Origin: Thiofaba sp049322715
Lineage (GTDB): Bacteria > Pseudomonadota > Gammaproteobacteria > Halothiobacillales > Halothiobacillaceae
DNA: 64,000 nucleotides
Direction of reading: 5' to 3'
Assembly: GCA_049322715.1 (NCBI GenBank)
Contig: JBMOQP010000009.1
Coordinates: 62,001 to 126,000 of the forward strand
The position numbers and the translations under genes were made by a program. Numbering within the stretch: position 1 is the first letter of the stretch; every line of letters starts with the position of its first letter. Shown here one piece after another: positions 29,141-37,498 of this stretch. Below the pieces are notes generated by a model, which did not search any database, had not been told where the DNA came from, and saw only the letters and a program-made list of their open reading frames with translations.

Positions 29141-29716
29141 ATGTCAGCGGCCGCCAGCCATTTCCACAGCCATCTCGACGTCGTTCGCGCACTCCAGGCC
29201 CGGATCGAGCCCATCGAGCGCATGGGGGCGCTGGCCATTGCCGCGCTGCGTCGGGGGGGGCGGGTCTTCCTTTGCGGCAACGGCGGCAGCGCGGCCGATG
29301 CGCAGCACATCGCGGCCGAGCTGGTCGGACGCTTCTCCCATCAGCGGCGCGGCCTGCCCGCCCTCGCCCTGACCACCGACACCTCGGCGCTCACCTCGAT
29401 CGGCAACGATTTCGGCTTCGAGCACGTCTTCGCCCGCCAGGTGGAGGCGCTGGCGCGCGAGGGGGACATTCTGATCGGGATTTCCACCTCGGGCAACAGC
29501 CGCAACGTGATCGAGGCGGTGAAGGTGGCGCGTGAGATGGGCGTGACGACCATCGGACTGCTCGGTGGCACGGGCGGGGCGCTGAAGGATCTGGTCGATC
29601 ACGCCCTGATTGTGCCTTCGCCCGACACCCCGCGCATCCAGGAGTGCCACATCCTGGTCGGGCACATCTGGTGCGCGATGATCGACGAGGCCTTCCGGGA
29701 GGATGGGGGCCAATGA
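29141..29716 (+). CDS. gmhA: D-sedoheptulose-7-phosphate isomerase (SIS domain)
   Basis: 191 residues. SIS-domain isomerase for the first step of ADP-heptose synthesis. Conserved CGNGGSAADAQHIAAELVGR, the SIS motif ISTSGNSRNV and the C-terminal HILVGHIWC are present. DiaA, a close relative, cannot be fully excluded. The 4-bp ATGA overlap with gmhB and the nearby hldE strongly support the heptose role. Confidence 0.92.
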   Translation: MSAAASHFHSHLDVVRALQARIEPIERMGALAIAALRRGGRVFLCGNGGSAADAQHIAAELVGRFSHQRRGLPALALTTDTSALTSIGNDFGFEHVFARQVEALAREGDILIGISTSGNSRNVIEAVKVAREMGVTTIGLLGGTGGALKDLVDHALIVPSPDTPRIQECHILVGHIWCAMIDEAFREDGGQ

Positions 29717-30264
29717 CCGACTGCAACAAGCTCGTCATCCTCGACCGCGACGGGGTCGTCAACGAGGATTCCGACGACTTCATCAAGTCGGCGGAGGAGT
29801 GGGTGCCGCTGCCGGGCAGCATCGAGGCGATCGCGCGCCTCAAGCAGGCTGGCTGGACGGTCGGCATCGCCACCAACCAGTCGGGCCTTGCGCGCGGCCT
29901 GTTCGACGAGGCCACCCTGCATGCCATGCACGACAAGCTGGCCGATCTGCTGGCGGAGCATGGCGCTGCGGTCGACTACATCACCTGGTGCCCGCACGGC
30001 CCGGGTTCGACCTGCCGCTGCCGCAAGCCGCTGCCGGGCATGTACGAGGAGATCGCGGAGCACTTCGGCTGCAGTCTGGCCGGGGTGCCGGTGATCGGCG
30101 ACAGCTTGCGCGACCTGGAGGCCGCCGTCGCCGCGGGGGCGAGGCCGATGCTGGTGCGCACCGGCAAGGGCGAGCGCACGCTGGCGAAGGGGGGGCTGCC
30201 GGTGAACACGCCGGTGTTCGATGATCTGGCGCATGCCGTGGAGGACTTGCTGGGCGAAGGGTAG
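29713..30264 (+). CDS. gmhB: D-glycero-beta-D-manno-heptose-1,7-bisphosphate 7-phosphatase
   Basis: 183 residues, HAD superfamily. The nucleophile motif is LDRDGVVN (the family's DRDGxxN variant). The zinc loop is C-P-H-x5-C-x-C (WCPHGPGSTCRCRKP). Motif III lies at VIGDSLRDLEAA. It removes the 7-phosphate between the HldE kinase and adenylyltransferase steps. Translationally coupled to gmhA by ATGA. Confidence 0.95.
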   Translation: MTDCNKLVILDRDGVVNEDSDDFIKSAEEWVPLPGSIEAIARLKQAGWTVGIATNQSGLARGLFDEATLHAMHDKLADLLAEHGAAVDYITWCPHGPGSTCRCRKPLPGMYEEIAEHFGCSLAGVPVIGDSLRDLEAAVAAGARPMLVRTGKGERTLAKGGLPVNTPVFDDLAHAVEDLLGEG

Positions 30265-30304
30265 GCGCAACGCTCTTTCGGGGCGGCACGAAGGTTCGTA
30301 ATCC

Positions 30305-30470
30305 TCATTGCGGCAGAAGCCATCCATGGCTTCTGGCCTGCGGCCAGCGCTGGCGCGCCGCAACATTGCTCCTGCAATGTCGTTAGCCGAAGGCGAAGCA
30401 ATCCACAGACCGCCGTGGTATGGATCGCCACGGGCCTTCGGCCCTAACGCAAAGCTGGCGTAAGCCCGCG
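30305..30470. repeat. Palindromic cluster between gmhB and the RlmN-like gene
   Basis: Hairpins AGAAGCCATCC-ATGGCTTCT, CCAGCGCTGG, GCAACATTG/CAATGT-type, GGGCCTTCGGCCC and AAGCTGGCGTAAGCCCGC, a block shared with 15.3, 20.6 and 36.2 kb. No gene lies in this gap. Confidence 0.65.
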
Positions 30471-30507
30471 ATGACGAGAATTGTGCTCTCGGCCCGGAAC
30501 CAGACTG

Positions 30508-31524
30508 CTACACGGGCTGAATCACGTGGACCAGCGTTCTTGCCCTTAGCTGACCGCAGCCGCCGTCGATGTCCTGTCCGGCGGAGTTGCGCATCTTGGT
30601 CAGGATGCCGCGCCGGTGCAGCTCTCGCACCATCTCGGCGGTCCGCTCCCGCGCGGGACGGCGATAGGGCAGGGCGTCCACCGTGTTGTACGGGATCAGG
30701 TTCATCATCGCGTACTTGCCTGACAGCAGGCGGACGATGCCTTCGATCTCCTCCTCGCTGTCGTTGATGCCCTCGAGCAGGGTCCACTGGTACTGGATCG
30801 GATGGCCGGTGGCGCGGGCATACGCCTCGCCCAGTTCCACCAGCTCCTCGGGGTCGATGCGCGGTGCCTTGGGCAGCAGCTGCGCACGCAGGTCGGCGCG
30901 GCTGGTATGCAGCGAAAGAGCCAGCGCGGGTTTGGCCGTGCCTTGAGGCAGGCGCTCGAACACGCGGTGGTCGCCGACGGTCGAGAAGACCAGGTTCTTG
31001 TGGCCGATGCCCCCCTCCCTGCCGAGCAGCTCGATGGCCTCACACACGTGGTCGAGGTTGTGGGCGGGCTCGCCCATGCCCATGAACACCACCTTCTTCA
31101 CCGGGCGCAGCCGGCGAGCCAGCGCCACCTGGGCGACGATCTCGGCGCTGCCCAGTTGGCGCAGCAGGCCCTCGCGCCCCGTCATGCAGAAGGTGCAGCC
31201 GACCGCGCAACCGACCTGGGTCGAGACGCACAGGCCATCGCGCGGCAGCAGCACGCTTTCCACCGTCTGGCCGTCGGCCAGTGCGACCAGCAGCCGCACG
31301 GCCCCATCCTCGGCCGGATGCCGCGAACGCAGGCGGGCCAGTCCCTCGATCTCGGCAAGGAGTGCGGGCAGCTCGGCGCGGACGGCTTTCGGGAAAAAGG
31401 TCTCCGTCTTGCTGTGGCGGTTGTCGAGCGACCTGACTTGCGCCCAGGCTTGCAGCACCCGGTGCTCGTGGCAGGGCAAGGCGCCATGGTCGCGCAGGCG
31501 TTGGCGGATGTGTTCAATGCGCAT
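30508..31524 (-). CDS. RlmN/Cfr-family radical SAM methyltransferase-like protein
   Basis: 338 residues. The radical SAM cluster motif is C-x3-C-x2-C (GCAVGCTFCMTG), followed by the SAM-binding GMGEP. The C-terminal NSAGQDIDGGCGQL supplies the second catalytic Cys of the RlmN family. It is shorter than housekeeping RlmN (about 380 residues) at the N-terminus. It may therefore be a paralogue rather than the 23S A2503 enzyme. No resistance role should be assumed. Confidence 0.88.
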   Translation of the reverse strand: MRIEHIRQRLRDHGALPCHEHRVLQAWAQVRSLDNRHSKTETFFPKAVRAELPALLAEIEGLARLRSRHPAEDGAVRLLVALADGQTVESVLLPRDGLCVSTQVGCAVGCTFCMTGREGLLRQLGSAEIVAQVALARRLRPVKKVVFMGMGEPAHNLDHVCEAIELLGREGGIGHKNLVFSTVGDHRVFERLPQGTAKPALALSLHTSRADLRAQLLPKAPRIDPEELVELGEAYARATGHPIQYQWTLLEGINDSEEEIEGIVRLLSGKYAMMNLIPYNTVDALPYRRPARERTAEMVRELHRRGILTKMRNSAGQDIDGGCGQLRARTLVHVIQPV

Positions 31525-31618
31525 GGGAGGAATGCTGCTGGATGCCGCGGGACAGGGTGCGAGGAACGGGGTATCAGGGAGGGGGCGAGGCGATCACCGC
31601 CCGATGGATGAGGCGGCG

Positions 31619-31753
31619 TTATGCCTCGTTATCCGTTTTCGACTCGGCAGCCTTGCGCAGCACATGCCGGATGCCGAAGAAGAAGGCGACATGAAGCAGG
31701 ATCGTCACCACGATGACGACGATCCAGAGTGGGTTGTCCAGCAGCAGCTGCAT
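31619..31753 (-). CDS. Small single-helix membrane protein (44 aa)
   Basis: A 44-residue ORF, MQLLLDNPLW then a strongly hydrophobic helix (about 9-27, IVVIVVTILLHVAFFFG), then a basic and charged C-terminus ending TDNEA. It starts 27 nt after the zinc-finger gene on the same strand and ends in a TAA. Composition is what one expects of a real inner-membrane microprotein. The ribosome site is weak. No family is recognised. Confidence 0.55.
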   Translation of the reverse strand: MQLLLDNPLWIVVIVVTILLHVAFFFGIRHVLRKAAESKTDNEA

Positions 31754-31780
31754 GGGCAGGCGCGTCCCGGCGGGAGGGGC

Positions 31781-31993
31781 TCAGTCGACCAGTTCGTACA
31801 CCGCGCCGCAATAGATGCAGGTGGCACGGCCGCCGTTCTCCTCGACCGGGATGTAGACGCGCGGGTGCGAGTTCCACAGGCTTTCGCCCCCGCGCGGGCA
31901 GTGCACGGGCAGGTCCTTGCGGCTGACCTTGATCAGCTTGCTGGTGTTGGGGGTCTTGAAGTCCTGCGGGTGGGAGGCGGTGTTCGGGTTCAT
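31781..31993 (-). CDS. CHCC zinc-finger domain protein
   Basis: 70 residues. The ligand pattern C-x10-H-x15-C-x2-C (C32, H43, C59, C62: VHCPRGG ... SHPRVYIPV ... CIYCGAVY) matches the small zinc-finger family related to the NDUFS6-type domain. It follows ilvE by 16 bp on the same strand, an arrangement seen in many proteobacteria. Its role is not established. Confidence 0.85.
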   Translation of the reverse strand: MNPNTASHPQDFKTPNTSKLIKVSRKDLPVHCPRGGESLWNSHPRVYIPVEENGGRATCIYCGAVYELVD

Positions 31994-32009
31994 GCCATGG
32001 CTCCTGAAA

Positions 32010-32942
32010 TCAGGCGACGTGGGTCAGCCAGCCCAGGTGCTTGGGATGGCGGCCGTGGACGACGTCGAAGTAGAGGGCCTGCAGGCGCTCGGTGATGGGG
32101 CCGCGGCTGCCGGCGCCGATCGGGCGGTTGTCCACCTCGCGGATCGGGGTGACTTCGGCCGCGGTGCCGGTGAAGAAGGCCTCGTCGGCGACATAGACCT
32201 CGTCGCGGGTGATGCGCTTTTCCACCACCTTCAGGCCCAGTTCGTCGGCCAGCAGGAAGATGGTCTTGCGGGTGATGCCGTCCAGCGCGGAGGTGAGGTC
32301 GGGGGTGTAGATCACGCCGTCGCGGACGATGAAGATGTTCTCGCCCGAGCCCTCGGCTACGTAGCCCTCGGCGTCCAGCAGCATGGCTTCGTCATAACCG
32401 TCCTGCAGCGCCTCGCGCAGGGCCAGCATGGAGTTCATGTAGTTGCCGTTGGCCTTGGCCTTGCACATGGTGATGTTGACGTGGTGGCGGGTGAAGGAGG
32501 ATGTCTTCACCCGGATGCCGCGCTCCATGCCCTCGGCGCCCAGGTAGCTGCCCCAGGTCCAGGCGGCGACGATGCAGTGCACCTTGAGGTTGTCGGCGCG
32601 CAGGCCCATGCCTTCCGGGCCGTAGAAGCACATCGGACGGATGTAGGCGGACTCGAGCTTGTTCTCGCGCACCACGGCGCGCTGTGCCTCGTTCAGCTCG
32701 GCGGCGGACCAGGGCACGTCCATGCGCAAGATCTTGGCGGAGTTGAGCAGGCGCTTGGTGTGCTCTTCCAGGCGGAAGATGGCGGTGCCCTTGTCGGTCT
32801 TGTAGGCGCGCACGCCCTCGAACACGCCCATGCCATAGTGCAGGGTGTGGGTGAGGACGTGGGTCTTGGCCTCACGCCAGTCAACCAGCTGGCCGTCGTA
32901 CCAGATCAGGCCGTCGCGGTCGGCCATGGTGGGCATTGCCAT
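32010..32942 (-). CDS. ilvE: Branched-chain amino acid aminotransferase
   Basis: 310 residues, PLP fold type IV. The start is in ADRDGLIWYDGQLVDW. Family features are HTLHYGMGVFEGVRAY, the PLP Lys region (SYLGAEGMERGIRVKTSS), EGYVAEGSGENIFIV and the GTAAEVTPI loop. It carries out the last step of Leu, Ile and Val synthesis. Followed closely by the zinc-finger gene and the 44-residue membrane protein. Confidence 0.95.
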   Translation of the reverse strand: MAMPTMADRDGLIWYDGQLVDWREAKTHVLTHTLHYGMGVFEGVRAYKTDKGTAIFRLEEHTKRLLNSAKILRMDVPWSAAELNEAQRAVVRENKLESAYIRPMCFYGPEGMGLRADNLKVHCIVAAWTWGSYLGAEGMERGIRVKTSSFTRHHVNITMCKAKANGNYMNSMLALREALQDGYDEAMLLDAEGYVAEGSGENIFIVRDGVIYTPDLTSALDGITRKTIFLLADELGLKVVEKRITRDEVYVADEAFFTGTAAEVTPIREVDNRPIGAGSRGPITERLQALYFDVVHGRHPKHLGWLTHVA

Positions 32943-33059
32943 CGAAAAACTCCTGAAGAATGCGCTGCGAAAAGATCGCTGGATTATGGCATGGAAGGGG
33001 GGAGGGCTGAAGGTGGGGCCGCCGTGGGCGGCCTCACCTGGCCGATATCCTGGAGGCTA

Positions 33060-33172
33060 AGTGTGACGAGGGCGTCGCTCCTACGGGCTGGTTGGGAGGC
33101 GGCCCTCCGGCGGGGTGATCGCTTCCTCGGGTTTTGGCGCGGCGGGTGCGTCGCTCCTACGGGGCTCGCCGC
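33060..33172. repeat. REP-like repeats between ilvE and glnE
   Basis: The block GCGTCGCTCCTACGGG occurs at 33069 and again at 33149, separated by a GGCGGCCCTCCGG stem. The TCGCTCCTACGGG core resembles extragenic repeats common in gammaproteobacteria. No gene in 32943-33177. Confidence 0.6.
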
Positions 33173-33177
33173 GGGGT

Positions 33178-36039
33178 TCAGGCCATCATTCGTCGCGCCC
33201 ACACCTCGCGCACGAAGGCACGCTCCTCGGCAAATTCGGAGGCGTCCACCAGGGGCTTGCGGCCTTCGAGCACCAGCCGGTGGCCACGGTCGCGCAGGCG
33301 GCGGTAGATCTCGGCTAAGGACGAGCTCTCCTCGGCGGCGAGGATGCCGGCGGCAGCGAGGTCCTCGAGCTGGCGGATGTTGTCGCTAAAACGCACGATC
33401 TGCGGGTGCGCATGGCCATGGGCGAGCAGGTGGTACTGGACGAGGAACTCGATGTCGGTCAGCCCGCCCGTACCGGTCTTGAGGTGAAACTTGCTGGGGT
33501 CTTTCTGGTCGAGCTCGGCACGCATCTTCTCGCGCATGTCGACCACCTCGCGGCGCAGGGTTTCGGCATCGCGCGGCAGGCAGAGGATGGCCTCGCGTAC
33601 GGCCTCGAAGGCCCCGCGCAGGCGCGCCTCGCCCGCCACCCAGCGTGCCCGGCACAGCGCTTGGTGCTCCCAGGTCCAGGCATGCCCGCGCTGGTAGTCC
33701 TCGAAGGCGGCGAGGCTGGAGACGAGCAGGCCCGCGGCGCCGTCCGGGCGCAGGCGGGTGTCGACCTCGTAGAGGATGCCACCTGGGGTCTGGGTGGTCA
33801 TGCGCAGGATCATCTTCTGCGTCAGGCGGGCAAAGAAGGCCGCGTTGTCGAGCGGTCGGTCGCCGTCCGTTTCCTGCTGCTCACCCATGGAGTCGTGCAG
33901 GAATACGAGGTCGAGGTCGGAGCCGTAGCCGAGCTCAATGCCGCCAAGCTTGCCGTAGCCGATCACGGCGAGACCGGGGGTGTGGGTGAGGCCGTCGACG
34001 ATGCAGTGGGGCCTGCCGTGGCGGGCGACCAGTTCGGCCAGCGCCTCGCGGTGCACCTCGTCGAGCAGGGCCTCGGCGATCCAGGTCAGGTGGTCGCTGA
34101 CCTTCATGATCGGCAGCACGTCCATGATGTCCGCGGCGGCCACGCGCAGGACATTAATCTGCTTGAAGCGGCGCAGCTCGTCCATCTGCCGCTCCATGTC
34201 GCCTTCCGGCACGTTGGCGAGCATGGCGGACAGTTCCTCGCGCAGCTCGTCCGGGCCGGGCGGGGCGTACAGGGTGCGGGCATCGAGCAGTTCGTCGAGC
34301 AGGATGGGATGGCGGGTGAGCTGCTCGGCGATCCAGGGGCTGGCGGCGACCAGGCGCACCAGATGGTCGAGCGCGGGTGGGTTTTCCAGCAGCAGGGCGA
34401 GGTAGACGCTGCGTCCGCCGATGCGCGCCAGAAGTTCGAAGATGCGCGGCAGGATCTCGACGGCACGCGTCTGGCTGGCTAAGCGGGTGAGCAGGCGCGG
34501 CAAGAGCTGGAACAGGCGCTCGCGCGCGGTGTCGCTGAGGGCGCGGAGGAAGCGCTCGCGCAAAAAGCCCTGCAGCAGCTCGAGTACCCGGGGGGCATCC
34601 TCCTCGGCAAAGCCTTCGGCGCGCAGGGTATCTTCCGCAGCTTCTTCCGCCAGGATGCCGCTGCACACATCGGACAGCAGGCTGCGCTCCTCGCCCTTGC
34701 CCTCGTCCAGCACGCGGAACACGCGGCGGAAGATGCGGTGCACCTCGGCGCGGACATGGTTGAAGGCGGTGATGAATGCCTCCCAGTCCGCGTGGCCCAT
34801 GCTGACGGCCAGGCGCAGGCGCTCGTGGTCGTCCTCGGGCAGCAGCTGGGTCTGCTGGTCGCGCGCGGCCTGCAGGCGGTTTTCCACCCGACGCAGCACG
34901 TCGTAGCCTCGTTCCAGGGTGGCAACTTCATCCGCGCTCAGGATCTCGTCCTCGCCCAGCACGCGCAGGATGGGCAGGATGCCGCGCTGCTGCAGCGGCT
35001 TTTCCCGCCCGCCGCGCAGGAGCTGGAAGACCTGGCCGATGAACTCGACCTCGCGGATGCCGCCGGGCCCGAGCTTGACGTTGTCGCGCATGCCCTTCTT
35101 CGCCATCTCGCGCTCGATCATCGCCTTCATCTCGCGCAGCTGGCCGAAGGCACCGTAGTCGAGATAGCGGCGGTAGACGAAGGGGTGGAGCTGCTTCATC
35201 AGGCGTTCGCCCGCCTCGAGGTCGCCCGCGATGGGGCGGGCCTTGATCAGGGCGTAGCGCTCCCACTCGCGCCCGTGCAGGGTGTAGTACAGCTCCATCT
35301 GCTCAAAGGTCAGCGCGAGCGGGCCCTCGTCGCCCCAGGGGCGCAGGCGCATGTCCACGCGGAACACGAAGCCGTCCTCGGTAAGCTGGTTGATGGCGCG
35401 GATCAGGCGCTGTCCGAGGCGGGTGAAGTACTCGCTGTTGTCCAGTGGCTTCGGGCCGTCGGTTTCGCCTTCCTCCTCGAAGGCGAAGATCAGGTCGATG
35501 TCGGAGGAGAAGTTGAGCTCGTGCCCACCGAGCTTGCCCATGCCGAGCACGACGAGGCCGACCGGGTTGCCTTCCGCATCGCGCGGGGTGCCGTGGCGCC
35601 GCGAAAGCTCGGTGTCCCACCAGTCGAGCGCGCCCTGCACGGCGGCGTCCGCGAGCCAGGTCAGCTCGCGCAGGGTCTCCTCCGTGGGCGCCCAGCCGGC
35701 CAGGTCGCGCCAGGCGATGCGCACCATCTCGCGCCGGCGGAAGCGGCGCAGGGCTCGAAGCAGGGTGGCCTCGTCTCCCGCCCCGGCCAGCGCGGTGCGC
35801 AGATGCTCGGAGAGGGTGGTTTCGGCATAGGGTTCGAACAGGTCGCCGCTGTCGATCAGGTCCTTCAGCAGAGCGGCCTGGCGGGCGAGGGACTCGGCGA
35901 CGAATGGGCTGGTGGCCAGCACGCGGGGCAGGGACTCCGCCGCCCTCGGGCTGGCATCCAGGGAGGCGCGATCGGCCTCTCCGAGGCGATCGAGGGAGGC
36001 AGCGACTTCGGCGAGCAGGGCGGGGGGCAGGGTGTCCAT
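33178..36039 (-). CDS. glnE: Bifunctional glutamine synthetase adenylyltransferase/deadenylase
   Basis: 953 residues, the usual size. Two nucleotidyltransferase domains are visible: N-terminal deadenylase with NFSSDIDLIFAFE and C-terminal adenylyltransferase with GYGSDLDLVFLHD. Each is followed by a helical domain (GPGGIREVEFIGQ and GTGGLTDIEFLVQY). It adds or removes AMP on glutamine synthetase in response to PII. The gene stands alone between repeats and appears intact. Confidence 0.97.
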   Translation of the reverse strand: MDTLPPALLAEVAASLDRLGEADRASLDASPRAAESLPRVLATSPFVAESLARQAALLKDLIDSGDLFEPYAETTLSEHLRTALAGAGDEATLLRALRRFRRREMVRIAWRDLAGWAPTEETLRELTWLADAAVQGALDWWDTELSRRHGTPRDAEGNPVGLVVLGMGKLGGHELNFSSDIDLIFAFEEEGETDGPKPLDNSEYFTRLGQRLIRAINQLTEDGFVFRVDMRLRPWGDEGPLALTFEQMELYYTLHGREWERYALIKARPIAGDLEAGERLMKQLHPFVYRRYLDYGAFGQLREMKAMIEREMAKKGMRDNVKLGPGGIREVEFIGQVFQLLRGGREKPLQQRGILPILRVLGEDEILSADEVATLERGYDVLRRVENRLQAARDQQTQLLPEDDHERLRLAVSMGHADWEAFITAFNHVRAEVHRIFRRVFRVLDEGKGEERSLLSDVCSGILAEEAAEDTLRAEGFAEEDAPRVLELLQGFLRERFLRALSDTARERLFQLLPRLLTRLASQTRAVEILPRIFELLARIGGRSVYLALLLENPPALDHLVRLVAASPWIAEQLTRHPILLDELLDARTLYAPPGPDELREELSAMLANVPEGDMERQMDELRRFKQINVLRVAAADIMDVLPIMKVSDHLTWIAEALLDEVHREALAELVARHGRPHCIVDGLTHTPGLAVIGYGKLGGIELGYGSDLDLVFLHDSMGEQQETDGDRPLDNAAFFARLTQKMILRMTTQTPGGILYEVDTRLRPDGAAGLLVSSLAAFEDYQRGHAWTWEHQALCRARWVAGEARLRGAFEAVREAILCLPRDAETLRREVVDMREKMRAELDQKDPSKFHLKTGTGGLTDIEFLVQYHLLAHGHAHPQIVRFSDNIRQLEDLAAAGILAAEESSSLAEIYRRLRDRGHRLVLEGRKPLVDASEFAEERAFVREVWARRMMA

Positions 36040-36115
36040 GCGGGTGGCTTCCAGTACCTGACGTATCCGATCAGGCTACTCCGGTCTTGTGGCCTGTCAA
36101 AACGGGAAGACAAGG

Positions 36116-36396
36116 TTGAACCCGGATTGTCCATTGGACCGGCCGGTCAGCCTTTGCGCCAGCGGAAAGGCTGGCGCGTGGCCTAACCGATTTGTCGGGC
36201 TCCCGACGGCCGTACCCCGAAGGGGCTTCCGGCATGGATGCCGGAAAGGTGCGGGCTTACGCCAGCTACGCGTCAGGCCAGGATGCGCCCGTGCTCCTCA
36301 CCCATAGACCAGGCTATGGCCTCGTCGCCCGTGCGCAAATCTGCTCGCCCTCGGCTGCGCCATACTCCCGCGTTCCAATGGACAATCCGGGGTGAA
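36116..36396 (-). mobile_element. MITE-like element, copy 2 (inverted relative to copy 1)
   Basis: 281 bp with ends TTGAACCCGGATTGTCCATT and the near complement of it at 36374-36396. Both ends match those at 15163-15510, and the interior is shared in inverse order. Both copies are preceded by ACAAGG. It contains one palindromic module (CTTCCGGCAT-GG-ATGCCGGAA) and a GCCAGC/GCTGGC stem. No ORF. Confidence 0.7.
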
Positions 36397-36451
36397 GCGG
36401 CTTGCAGCGGCGAGGTCGTGCCTGGCCGGGATGCCGCCACCACGATTCCCG

Positions 36452-36532
36452 TCGCCCGGATGAAGCGGAGCGTAATCCGGGGGATCCCCCGGATTACGGC
36501 CTTTGGGCTCCATTCGGGCTACATCGCTATAC
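36452..36532. repeat. Dispersed repeat with an ATCCGGGGGATCCCCCGGAT palindrome
   Basis: The stretch CCCGGATGAAGCGGAGCGTAATCCGG...CCGGATTACGGC...CCATTCGGGCTAC resembles a repeat common in proteobacterial intergenic DNA. It lies just downstream of the second MITE copy and before rlmJ. No gene in 36040-36544. Confidence 0.5.
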
Positions 36533-36544
36533 ATCACTAGCCGG

Positions 36545-37468
36545 TCAGGTGGACCGGTCGGTGGTTAGAAGCTCCACCCGCCACGGCGCATCCGCGGACT
36601 GGGCGAGGTAGTCGTGCAGCCAGCCGGTGGCCTCATGCAGGGTTTCATCGAGCTTCCACGGCGCGTTGACGATCACCATGCCGCTGCCGTTCAGGCGGGT
36701 CCCGGTAGTCGGCGGGTGGATGCACAGTTCGCCCGCCAGCAGGTTGGGCAGGCCGGCCGCGCGCAGCTTCCTCAGGACGCGATCGATCGGCGGTCGGTCC
36801 TTGATCGGATACCAGGCCGCCAGCACGCCCTGCGGCCAGCGCTTGTGGGCGGCGATCAGGGCCTCGGCCATCCGGTCGAGTTCGTTGGCAGCCTCGAACG
36901 GCGGGTCGATCAGCACCAGTCCTCGCCTGGCCTCGCGCGGTGGCAGCAGGCCTCCGAGCGCCTCCCAGCCGTCGCGCCCGTGGATGGCGATCCCCTTCCT
37001 GTCCTTTAGGGCCTGGCGCAGGGCGGCGTTGGTGCCTGGCTCGAGCTCGCACAGCACCAGCCGGTCCTGCGGCCTGAGGGTGGCTGCAGCCAGTGCGGGC
37101 GATCCGGGATAGGTGCGCAGCACCCCGGCGGGGTTGAGCGCGCGCACCTGCTGCAGGTAGGCGCGCACCACTGCAGGAGCCTTGGCCTCGGCGAAGATGC
37201 GCCCAATGCCGTCCTGCCACTCGCCGGTGCGGCTGGCCTCGCCGCCGCGGGGGAGTCCTTCCCTGGACTCCCCCCTTCGGGGAAGGCTACGCCTTCCAAC
37301 CCCGCTCCCGGCGGGGTTGGTAAGGTCGTAGATGCCCGCGCCGGCGTGGGTCTCCAGTACCACGAAGGGGGCGTCCTTGCGCAGCAGGCTCTCGATCAGG
37401 GCCAGCAGGGTGACGTGCTTGTGTACATCGGCGAAATTGCCGGCATGGAAGGCGTGACGGTAGTTCAT
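36545..37468 (-). CDS. rlmJ: 23S rRNA (adenine2030-N6)-methyltransferase
   Basis: 307 residues against about 280 in E. coli. Family features: MNYRHAFHAGNFADVHKH, ETHAGAGIYDL, TYPGSPALA, the catalytic IDPPFE and the C-terminal GMVIVNAPWKLDE. The extra length is a 25-residue insert after IYDLT, before EASRTGEW, matching exactly a palindromic module in the DNA (37251-37321). The SAM-binding THAGAG motif lies just before the insert. Function probably retained. Confidence 0.95.
   Translation of the reverse strand: MNYRHAFHAGNFADVHKHVTLLALIESLLRKDAPFVVLETHAGAGIYDLTNPAGSGVGRRSLPRRGESREGLPRGGEASRTGEWQDGIGRIFAEAKAPAVVRAYLQQVRALNPAGVLRTYPGSPALAAATLRPQDRLVLCELEPGTNAALRQALKDRKGIAIHGRDGWEALGGLLPPREARRGLVLIDPPFEAANELDRMAEALIAAHKRWPQGVLAAWYPIKDRPPIDRVLRKLRAAGLPNLLAGELCIHPPTTGTRLNGSGMVIVNAPWKLDETLHEATGWLHDYLAQSADAPWRVELLTTDRST
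37251..37321 (+). repeat. Palindromic module A inside rlmJ (in frame)
   Basis: GGAGTCC/GGACTCC, CCC-TTC-GGG, GGAAGGC/GCCTTCC and AACCCCGC/GCGGGGTT. Compared with the thiC copy, stem 4 is changed on both arms. It lies antisense to the gene and encodes the extra segment of RlmJ. Confidence 0.88.
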
Positions 37469-37498
37469 GCCGCTATGCTAAAGGAAAGTTAAAGAAGG

